A DNA stretch of 64,000 nt from Galaxea fascicularis (taxonomy: Eukaryota; Cnidaria; Anthozoa; Scleractinia; Euphylliidae), in NCBI GenBank assembly GCA_948470475.1, contig OX419338.1, positions 18,565,030 through 18,629,029 on the forward strand. The letters run 5' to 3'. Shown here piece after piece: positions 36,438 through 46,386 of this stretch (its first letter is position 1; every line of letters starts with the position of its first letter). Both the position numbers and the translations under genes were made by a program. Under the pieces are notes generated by a model, which was given only the letters and a program-made list of their open reading frames with translations, was not told the DNA's origin and did no database searches.

Positions 36438-36921
36438 CAATTGTTGAAGAAGTTGATTATTTTAAAAAGTACTGTGCTGATATACAATTAACTCGGCCAG
36501 AGTATGCGTCGCAAGCAAAACTTTTGCTTACGCAGAACGAAGCACATTAAAAGCCATGAGAACTAAACTAGTGCGATTGTTGAAGCAGTGGTTTTATAAC
36601 CTTTCTGCGTTGATATCCGATCAACTCGGTTGGAGTATGCTTCGCAAACAAAACTTTCTCTCACCACTTACCCCAGCGTTGTTGGTGTAGTCGTCCCAAT
36701 TATAACTCTGTCCCTCCCCCAGGGTGCAAATTGCTCATAATTCGGTCTCGCCGAAGATTCAAGTCTCCCGCGTGAATAGTAATCAGCAATTTTGAATTTC
36801 CTTCGCGTGTTTTAAGTCTTTGTTTTAGCCTAAATCGTTTTTGACCATACACGTTCAAAAACTATCAACTATAACAATACCTATTGTTCACGAATTTGAG
36901 CCGCTTTTCGAGCTATTTTGT

Positions 36922-36926
<5 letters not shown>

Positions 36927-36960
<34 letters not shown>

Positions 36961-36993
36961 AGAAGGTCACGCAAACGAAAAAAGTACCTCGTG

Positions 36994-37024
<31 letters not shown>

Positions 37025-37148
37025 CATCATAACAACATAGTAGGAACATAATTACATGAACATATCGACATAAGGATAAAACTAAACTTTTCTTTATGTC
37101 ATTATGACTATGTTGTTATGTCGTTATGTCACTAGTGTGAACCAGGCC
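36927..37148. mobile_element. 222-bp MITE
   Basis: Inverted ends GCCTGGTTCACACTTGCGAC and GTCACTAGTGTGAACCAGGC, with CATAACGACATAACG inside the left end and CGTTATGTC inside the right. Flanks suggest a short TA-type target. Confidence 0.78.
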
Positions 37149-37639
37149 TAAACAAAATCGCTCTATGTCAGCATGAAGCTCAAGAAATTCTTCCGTGGTC
37201 GGATGGTTCTGCCTTGAACCAATGAAATAAAGGTTTCTTTAGATGGCATTGTTTCAGCCAGCGGCCAATCTAATTCCCTGTTTTAAAGGTGTTTTTGAAA
37301 GCATGTGGTCAGTGATGGTCAGCACTGAGACTAAGTTACACATGCGTGTTAATTACGCTCAAAGGAACATTAGCGTAAAATGTCACGTGTCATCCATCCG
37401 CTGTTGCATGATGTATTTATTACTAACACGCCAAGGGGTACCACCATTATGGTAGTCTTTCCGGAGAATAGGGTTTGCATATTTAACGCATGCGTGAATG
37501 ACAACAATAGGCGTGAGATACTGGAGTCAGATTAGAATGAAGTATGAGTTGTGCTGTTTCGATGGATGATGAAGGTAGTAAGGTGGGGACGAAAGTATTG
37601 GAAGTTTACGGCCGCGGCTTGTTGGTTATAACAACCGTG

Positions 37640-37745
37640 TGTTTAGTCTCCTTCGCAGACGCTGTTTTGGTTCGTCACGCAATCTTTCCTCCCCAATGAA
37701 CGTCTGCTGAAACGAGCAGCACATTCCTTTCCCATTGTTAGCAAA
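37640..37745. repeat. repeat fragment (CTTCGCAGACG...CGTCACGCAATC)
   Basis: Contains TCCTTCGCAGACGCTGTTTT and GTCACGCAATCTTTCCTCCC, word order I associate with a dispersed anthozoan repeat. No inverted ends seen here, so only a fragment. Confidence 0.35.
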
Positions 37746-39348
37746 GATCAGCCGGAGTTTCTCATCACTCCCCGTGAAAACGAAAGTAGAACTATGTTAG
37801 TGGCACTTGACCACTTCTGAGGAGAACTTTTAAGGGTTAAAAACAATGAAATTTAGTTTTTGAGAATTGAAACGTCGAGTTATTCAAACAACCTGTAGTG
37901 TAGCCGCGAGAGACCTAGCGGGGAAGAAATGCCGTTCTGAGATCAAGCAGTGTTCTTTAAATCACATATTACTATTTGCCATTGAACTGATTGAATGCTC
38001 TGATTATCGGAAATAATGCAGGCGGTGAAAAGCGGCAAAAAACGTTAAAGGAATAATGTTAGTCGTAATTGATTCAACATCAAGGTAATTTGGTTGAGCG
38101 GTCCTACTCGGGGAGCAAATATTTCGTTTCGAAGTGGACGAGTGCTTAGTTTGTAATTTTTCTTGTGTTTTTTGTTCCTTTGCTAATTTTGTCAAAACCG
38201 CAAGAACATTGTTAAAACTGGAAGAGCATTGTGTGACGAAAATAAACATATGTTTGACGGATTTGAAAACTATAAATATTAGTCTAATCAGAAGTGGCTG
38301 TTTCCACAAGTGATATTTGTACGGAAGGAAAATGCTATGGAAGGGAATCCTTAATCTGGATATTTGTTCGATCAGTGTACCACGTGGCCATTCAAAACTT
38401 TTGCTGCTGTCAATCCAAATTTTGAGATGAATTCCTAAATTCCATTTTCATTGTCATAATTTATGGCCTTAATTTCAGCCATTAGGTTTCCTGATTCTGT
38501 TTTGCGCATTTTGCAATTATTTTGCCTCGGTTCCATGTATTCGTTTCCCATGTATTTCAAGTTGTCTTTTGCATTCCTTAATTTTGTGCCTCTATTCCAT
38601 ATTCGCTCATTCCATAGTTTGCTTTCTGCCTTCTGCGGTCAAACCTATGTTCTGTCATTTGGCAAAATGAAATGTTCAACTTTGAACTTTGGTGTTTTAA
38701 AATTATGTTGCCTCAATTTCATGTCCGATGTGAAGGGCCTTCGGTAAAACGCGGAACACGGAACTTTCCGGAACATTCAGGAACATAAAAAGATTTGATT
38801 ATTATGAAGTGGCAATGCTGAAACTAATGAAATTTAACCATTTAACGGTTAAACACATAACATATGACTGAAATAGAATATGGAATCTAATAGAAAGAGG
38901 ATCAAGAGAGAGCCACTGAATTTTGTCTGTGAATGATGTAGAATGAAGGCTGAATCTACGAATTTCTGTATTTGGTCGTGTTTACAGGTATTTAAGTGTC
39001 ATAAGTTGTCGTTCAGTGTGTTATAAATAATGGTTCGAGTGGAAGAAAATAATAACGCTTTCCTTTATTCTCCATAAAACAAGCAAGTTCCGTCTGGCAA
39101 ATTAATAAATCATCAGTGCTCCAGGAGTCCGAACTACTTAACACAAGTGCCGAGTTAAACCATGGGAAATTGCGTATAATATACGCAGATCTTTGACAAA
39201 ATGAAAAAAATCAGAAACTTATGTAGGCTGTCAATATCAAGGAATGGCCACAATAAGTGTCAATAAGTGTCACACGTGGCCATTCCTTGATATCGAGATT
39301 TCATTTGTATTTTGACCTTGCGATTTATGGCTGATGGTTTATTTGCGG

Positions 39349-39600
39349 TATTGCCATTCTACATTTTGCATTCTGAAATTAAATGGCCTCGATTCCATGC
39401 TCGATGTTTATTTTTAAATTATGATATTAGCATTCTGCATTTTGCATTCTGGAATTATGTGACCTCGATTCCATGCTCTATGTTTATTTCCGATATTGAA
39501 ATTTTGCATTTCGTATTCTGGAATTATGTGGTCTCGATTCCATGCTGCTTCTTTCTTTTTTGCGTTCGCATTCTGCGTTCTGGAAATTATGTGATTGAAT
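39349..39600. repeat. ~75-bp tandem repeat inside the foldback loop
   Basis: About 3.5 imperfect copies, each with GCATTCTG, GGAATTATGTG and CTCGATTCCATGC in the same order. Related phrases occur within the foldback arms, so the array seems to be part of the element's own subterminal repeats. Confidence 0.7.
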
Positions 39601-39889
39601 ACCAAGCTCCTAACGTTCATTCATGGCAGGTATTCAAAAGAGTCGGAAAGAGGTAGCCTGGAAACGGTTTGACAACGAGGCTAAACTCGCGAGAGACTGG
39701 AGCCGATAGACTGGCCGGCAAAAATGGGTTTATTTCACGAGACCTCGTCGAACGGAGGTATATTGTTCGTACAACGCAATTAGTGAAAAGCTCCGAGTTC
39801 TCTTTTCCTGGTGAGCTATACTGAACCCTACTGTCTTTTAATTTCCCGTAAATCCACAATTTATTTCTTATTTAACTTAGTTTTTCGTC

Positions 39890-40025
39890 CAATAGAAACA
39901 CGCAGACTTAGCTTACAAAGTGTAAGAAGATTCTACAAAGAGAGAGAAATCAATGTGACAACATTACGGTGGATATCTGACGAACACTTAGAGGAGATGG
40001 TCACGTCAATATCGAGCGTCAAATG
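39890..40025 (+). pseudogene. possible integrase-type protein fragment
   Basis: The plus-strand frame reads RRLSLQSVRRFYKEREINV then ISDEHLEEMV. It resembles the N-terminal helical part found before a DDE/integrase core in some invertebrate transposon proteins (a helix-turn-helix followed by a short LSDEELD-like linker). Similarity stops after about 40 residues. It lies in the loop of the foldback element. Weak call. Confidence 0.3.
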
Positions 40026-40332
40026 TTGCCTGAAAATCATCATCCTGTTGGATATCTTGATCTTCCGCGGCAGAAAAGGCAAAGACGTGCAGTCTTCTTA
40101 GGAAATACCCGTTCGATAATAGCCATACGTTTTCACTTTTCCCATTCTTGATTACTTTAAGGTGCAAACCCTCCTCGTGCACCTTAAAAAAGTGAGCGAT
40201 GGTCGCTTTGTCGAGGTTTATTTAACGCTGTTAACCCAACACTTTTGCCTTCAACAAAAGCTAGCTCAACTACGTCCGCCATGATATCCGCTCAAGAAAG
40301 CTGCTAAATGTTCCCCGCTTTTTTGGTCATCT

Positions 40333-40479
40333 GGCCCCGGTTGTTCAAAGGCTGGTTAGCGCTATCCACCGGATAAATATCTATCCAGTGGATAGTGCAA
40401 TTAGCTTTCCCAATACTTATCCGCTGGATAGTGATTTATCCGGTGGATAGTGCTATCCAATGTTTGAACAACCGGGGCC
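40333..40479. mobile_element. 147-bp palindromic MITE
   Basis: Ends GGCCCCGGTTGTTCAAA and TTTGAACAACCGGGGCC are near-perfect inverted repeats, and the interior repeats TATCCACCGGAT/ATCCGGTGGATA type words. The whole element can fold on itself. Inserted in the foldback loop. Confidence 0.8.
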
Positions 40480-41865
40480 TGACCTTTTCCCACATTTCAG
40501 GAGTGTTAATTGTGAACTGACCAATCATCCATAGTAAAGATCAGGACACATGAGCAAACATCAAAACCACAAACTAATCACTGTTGCTGTTTGTGGTTTG
40601 AATTTTTCTCGTGTTTTGAAACACGATAACATACCATAAATATTTCCGGTTTTCGCGGTCTTCACATCGGCCGTAGATAAAACCAGGAACACGGAACATC
40701 CCGGAACATAAAAAATATGATAATTATGACAAAAATATATCAAATTAAATAAAAAAAAAAATGAATAAAAAAGAGAAATACGGCGTGAAATAATAGGTAA
40801 TTCCCGACCTCCCTCAGTAGATTTGGCACTGTACTCAGACTGCGCCCGACATGACAAAGCAAGACAGAGGCCGTATAATGGAAGCATCAACTCTCACGGA
40901 AATATAGGGGGCTGTGTCTATAGAAAACCAAGATGGTGACGTTCAATCAGACCGAAAAATATAGGACTACAACAAGCCTACGTAAGTTTCTGATTTTTTC
41001 ATTATGCAATTCATTACGTCAAAGATCTGCGTATACACGATTTCCCACGGTTTAACTCAGTACTTGTGTTAAGTGGTTCGGACTGCTGGAGCACTGATGA
41101 TTTATCCATTTGCCAGACGGAACTTGCTTGCTTTATGGAGAATAAAGGAAAGCGTTATCATTTTCTTCCACTCGAACCATCATTTATAACACATTGAACG
41201 ACAAGTTATGACTCTTTATTACTTGTAAACACGACCAAGTACAGAAATTCGTAGATTCAGCCTTCGTTCTACACTGGCAACCTTGAAGAGACATTTTTTA
41301 ATCAGGAAAAACACACTAACCTGTGAACTGACACAATTCAGTGGCTCTTTCTAGATTCTCTTTCTATTAGATTCCAGATTCTATTTCAGTCATATGTTAT
41401 ATTTTTAACCGTAAAATGGTTAAATCAGTTGCAGTAGTTTCAGATTGCCACTTCTTAATTTCAAAATCTTTTTATGTTCCGGAGTGTTCCGTGTTCCTAG
41501 TTTTACCGAAGGCCCTTCGCATCGGACGAAATTGAGGCAACATAATTTTAAGACGCCAAAGTTCAAAGTTGAACATGTCATTTTCCCAAATGACAGAACA
41601 TAGGTTTGACCGCAGAGGGCAGAAGGCAAAATATGGAATGAGCGAATATGGAATAGAGGCAACAAAATTGTGGAATGCAAAAGACAACTTGAAATACATG
41701 GAACCGAGACAAAATAATTGCAAAATGCGCAAAACAGAATCAGGGAAATCTAAATGCTGAAATTAAGACCATAAATCATGACAATGAAAATGGAATTTTG
41801 GAATTCATCTCAAAATTTACATTGACAGCAGCAAAATTTTTTAATGGCCACGTGGTACACTGATC

Positions 41866-43205
41866 CGAACTTTGATCGGTCACGTGCATCCAACATGACC
41901 TTTGATCAATCACAAGATTTGCACGTGGTCAATTCAACTTGTTTACAACAACATTTAATGGAATTTATTTTCTGTTACAATGATTGGTCACTTTTAACCG
42001 TTTTTTATTGGTTACTTTTCTTAACTTCAATTTTCTCTTCTTATTGGCCGATTTCGACCCGTTGTTTGTCTGTTGATCGGGTTTTTTAATATTGTACAAC
42101 TGTTGACGCTCTCAATTCGGAGGATCCTATTTTGGAATTAATTGGTGGTTTGTTTTAGAGTCGGTAAGTTTAATATTGCCCTTATTTCGGGATATAACGC
42201 AGTGTTGCGCTCATCTGCTTACTGTACACAGACGTTGTCAGCAAAAGGCCCAACACTAAAATAAGAGCGTTTGTTTAGGTCGGGCTATTTTTGCTGTCCG
42301 AAGTAAAAAGTACAAAGCACTTGAAAATCAGAAATTGATGAATTATGGCAATTACATCTATATTCGTTATCAGTACTATTTGTGCAACGTTGATTTGTTT
42401 TTGCTGGTGTTGTATATTACGGTGTGTTTGGTGGTTCGTTTGTTTGCGAATATTTTTTCATGTGGTCCTGGAACTGTTTCAGTACGTGTACGTATATTTT
42501 GGGAATTTGAGAGACTGGACGAATATAGTGTTTGCGAAAGTGCGGAGAAAGAAAATGAACAAATAATAGAAAATATATTACATATCGGTTTTTGCGGAAT
42601 TAATAAAACTCTTGTTTCAAAAAATGTAGGATGAATGACTATTTAATTGGTACAAATCAAACTCAAAATCAGTCTTAGAAATAAGAAAACTAAACAAAAA
42701 TCAAATGAAAAACAGTTTGCTCATACTTCTCCGATATCATAGCAAAAACCAAAAGCGCCACAGATAAATGACTCACCATTCAACCATTTTCTGACTTCTC
42801 CGTATCTTATCAACATTTTACCACTCTTCACAAAATAGCTCAAGCACGCATTGCGTGCGTATGTTCTTGATACGGCGAGCGCTTTCACCACTGGGCCAAC
42901 CCTGCTCCCCGGTTGCCTCCATAGGATTTCACCGTAGAAGTTGGTTACTGGATTCAGTGGGACAAAGAATTTCATGAAAAGTCATCGACTCAACTAATTT
43001 AAAAGGAACCCGCGGAAGAAACAGGAAAGAAAAGACACATCGGTCAATCGATCGAAGCTTTCTTCATTCTCCTTTTTCATTTAATTTGGGTAAACAAATA
43101 TTCAATATTCGCCGGAAAGCGTACCTGTCATGTGAAGATCTCGCCCATTTTGTCAAGAGTAAATGACACGGCTTTGAAAGTTGGGTTTTGCAGAAGAGTA
43201 AGATA
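41866..43205. other. unrecognised stretch between foldback element and solo LTR
   Basis: Contains two overlapping plus-strand frames of 99 and 73 codons (42335-42634) rich in hydrophobic and aromatic residues without a known motif, and the truncated SINE head at 42873. No supported gene. Confidence 0.45.
42873..42912 (-). repeat. truncated SINE head
   Basis: The reverse complement reads CCGGGGAGCAGGGTTGGCCC then AGTGGTGAAAGCGCTCGCCG, matching the head of the SINE at 7957 from CCGGGGAGCAGGG through the A box. The rest of the element is absent. Confidence 0.65.
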
Positions 43206-43210
43206 CCAAC

Positions 43211-43795
43211 TGTTACGAAAATTATTGCGTGGCTCGCGTTACTGTCTGGAAGTGTCTAGAATCTTCTGCATATTTAATTAGTGTTTTATCATCGTGATTC
43301 TGCAATTCTATTTTAAGCCGTTTGCGTATGTAGCTGTAAATAGTTTTTATTGTAATGTTTCTTTATTTAGCTGAGTCGGAAAGTTCTAGAATTTTATTGT
43401 GTGGAGTATATAAGTCGATCGGTATAGCTTTAGAGTTTTCTTAGTGTCAGAGAGAAGTAAGAAAGTAAAGAGAAGTAACTTGAGAGCTGAGAGCGTTTGG
43501 CGGAGGCCGTGTTTATTGAAGTTGACAGAGGTCGTTTATACAGTTGGCAGAGGCCGTGTTTATTGAAGTGTAACAGAGGTCGTGTACATTTGGCAGAGGC
43601 CGTGAGTATTGGAGTTTGACGGAGGTCGAGTGTAATTTTACAAGCCTAGAGTGAGCTTATTGTGAAGCCTTGTGCAGAGTTTACTACATTTCGTGTGGAA
43701 TAAATAACCTTGTTGCTGTTCCGACAACCCTGCGTTCTGTTTAGTCTACAAACAACCCACTTCTCACTCGTCACAACACAATCGAACTCGTAACA
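43211..43795. mobile_element. solo LTR with 5-bp target site duplication
   Basis: Starts TGTTACG and ends CGTAACA, so the ends are inverted TG...CA repeats. It is flanked on both sides by CCAAC (43206-43210 and 43796-43800). Inside, on the plus strand, are TATATAAG (43407) and AATAAA (43699), in the order expected of an LTR promoter and polyadenylation signal. Three ~55-bp imperfect repeats built on GGCAGAGGCCGTG lie at about 43498-43630. No internal coding part or second LTR is present, so it probably arose by LTR-LTR recombination. A 5-bp duplication fits Gypsy or Bel/Pao types. Confidence 0.85.
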
Positions 43796-43800
43796 CCAAC

Positions 43801-46066
43801 GAAACCACATTGGAATTTACTGGAGCTTTCTGTATTCGAAATCTTCCACATGAGCCTAATTATTATATCATATTATTTTGGAATCAAAATCATTTGCCCA
43901 TTTTCCCCAAACATCAGGTTTCGCATGATTTTTTTCCTAATAATTAACATGCATTATAAGGAAGGTGTGGTAGCAAGCAAGTTTCGGAGTTGAATTAAAA
44001 AGCGAAGGAGCAGTTTTTGTCTGGAAACTTTATTGTTCTCCTGCTTTGGAAGGAAAACCTTGCAAAATACATAATTATTCAAGCACGGATTTTTTGGCTT
44101 TCAATTGTCAGGCTAAGCTGTATATTTCCACCATGTTGTGAAATTACGCATTATGCTCTTGTGATAGTGTCCAGATCACGTTCTTTTACAACAAATATAT
44201 AGTGTTGATAAATGTTTCTTAAACACTCTTAAACAACCAAGTCACACTAAAATTAAACACCAAAGATCGTAACACTCAAAATGAAAAACATTTAAGTCAA
44301 AACTCCCAAATTATGATAAATTTAACCCCATGAAACTACAGAACTTATGTGAATGTAGATATCTGTCTTGACATTGGCATCCGTGTCCGTCTCAGTCATT
44401 TGTTGCCGAAATGCTCATGGCTAGATTTTTCCTATCCATGGGTCAGGCGTTCTGAAAAAGAGTTGGCCTCTATGTACCAGCTGGAAATTAAGTGATATTT
44501 CCTTTAGAATTTCCAAGTGTTTCTGAATTATTTCATAGGTAACTCTTCTCGGTAACGTTTTACTTATGCACGGAAAAGCAAAACCTAACGATTTAAACCA
44601 ACACTTTGCTGTCACCGTAACGCCATTCTCAAGGACACAACAACAGAATGACGTCCATCGCTAGAGTTCTGCTCTCTTCGACAGATCGGAAGGTCAAATT
44701 ACGCGAAACAATTTTTGTACCATGGTTCCTCTCGCGCGGCTGTCCATCCTCTGAAGACAATAGGAAACAACCAAGCGTGTCTAAAAAGTAGCAGCTAAAT
44801 TTGCACATTTTGGGAAATGCGAATAATCTATACAAATACTTTTGAATGAACTTTTCAGTCCGGTTTTCATCGTTAGATTTCGCTAGTTATGGCTGATTTT
44901 CATGAAAAACCTTTGTCTACGGCCACTTACTAGATCACTATCAATGGCGAGATGGAAAATAATGGTTTTAGATAACACGGAAAGTATAAAGCCGCTCACA
45001 GATATCAAAAGTAACTCGAACGGTTATAACAACTGACACAAAACAGACACGACAAAGTTGTCAAAGTACTGTTAAATATCAACATTTGGAAGTACACTGT
45101 AGCTAAATATACCGTCTAAAATAGAAATTAATATTGGTTTACCGTTCTCCACATGTGAACATTCATAGGCTAAGACCCACAGAATATTTCAGTTGCTACG
45201 CTAACCTGAATTTCTAGATAAATTTCAGCCCTCTTCACGAAAAGGACTCTTGAATCAACTGCAGTGACGCCAAGACGTGAGAATGAAAATTTATGCATTT
45301 ACCTCTGTTTCTTTTTTTATCTTCGGAAACTTTAAGTTCGTTTGATGTCCATCACCATGAACTTTTGTCAAACCATCTAGCTGGCCTAATGACGCCCACT
45401 AACCTAGGACACTGAACACTGATTTTTCCTTTGATGAACACCGAAACAGCTCTACAATATAATATGACGTTTTCTGTTCTGAACACTTGAACGAAATTCG
45501 AGTGAGACGAGAACCAACTTTATGTTCGATTTCAAGGGAACATAGCTTCTTTGACAAGTTACTAACTTCAACGACCAGTTGTAGAGAATGAATATCGTAG
45601 GCTCGTAACCCAAGAGATTCTCTAGACGTTATACATTTTCCAGATAAATCTTCCTTATTCCTCGTTATAATGACACTGCGGAAAATGTTCTCAGCGAGAA
45701 GGAATAATTTCTAAGAAATTTGAATTATTTATTGCAGTCATTGTATATCATTCTCCCAGGTAGTGACGTCACTCGCCCGCTTCAAGGGTCTATAAATTCA
45801 AGTGTTTTCCTCGTGAGTAAGCAATTGGCTGGAATTTAGGGAATTGCTAGGTAGGATCTATTCCAACAATTTTTAGGATAAAATGACAACGACCCAGGCC
45901 GTTGGAAAACATACAAAAAATCCAAAAACGAAGCTAATCCCGGTTGGTTAATAAACGGACGGTCCCTTAATTGGCAAATGTTTCTTTTGTATTTTAAACA
46001 CCCAAAAAGAGATCAAATAGCGCACGCTGGAAATAAGTACTGTTGCTAAGATGCTAGCTTTTATAA
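43801..46066. other. intergenic stretch without recognisable gene
   Basis: AT-rich sequence between the solo LTR and the MACPF gene. Longest open frames are under 70 codons and lack motifs. It should contain the 3' UTR end of the MACPF gene; no clear signal stands out. Confidence 0.5.
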
Positions 46067-46386
46067 CTATTTCACCATTACGTCCCCGGTTGTGATATCA
46101 TCGCACTTTTGCTTCACTGGAACTTGTTCCTTCCATATGAATTCTGTATTACTGTAAAACAGAACATGGTAACCAGGACTTTCGCCAAACTCCATTTTCT
46201 CGACGTCTGAAGCTTCAAAACATTTCAAGGTGAAGACCTCTTCCTCCCGCTGATAGATCTCACAGATGTTGCGTTTCGGGTCCTTCAAAACCAGCTCTAT
46301 GGCCTTTTCAAACGCATCATTCCTGCTAAGCTTGTAAACTGCGTAGATCATTTTGCCATTGGACGGCCAAAACCCGCAATCGTTCT
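46067..46386 (-). CDS. MACPF gene, probable last exon
   Basis: Encodes ENDCGFWPSNGKMIYAVYKL, then ICEIYQREEEVFTLKCFEAS and YHVLFYSNTEFIWKEQV, ending at TAG (46069-46067). With the acceptor after 46386 it joins in phase to a 58-base exon at 46530-46587 (SEIMEYSIKYLGELEPIAN). It resembles a small beta-rich C-terminal domain; I do not recognise it. Membership of the MACPF gene rests on strand, spacing and phase. Confidence 0.55.

Larger units (their letters stand above)
38370..41865. mobile_element. foldback-type element with ~0.87-kb inverted arms
   Basis: The left arm (38370-39230) matches the reverse complement of the right arm (40974-41865) along its length with small indels; both outer ends carry GATCAGTGTACCACGTGGCC or close variants. 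Arms contain repeated blocks of the type CTCGATTCCATG. The loop (39231-40973) holds a ~75-bp tandem array related to the arms, an integrase-like scrap, a 147-bp MITE and a further short copy of arm sequence near 40655-40730. No intact transposase. The layout matches foldback (FB/Galileo-style) elements; superfamily not determined. Confidence 0.75.

Noticed and set aside
35131..36660. CRISPR array
   Set aside because: Unit length of 357 bp, eukaryotic context and no short direct repeats with unique spacers.
42335..42634. 99-codon and overlapping 73-codon hydrophobic frames
   Set aside because: Two different frames over the same AT-rich DNA, neither with a motif or splice support.
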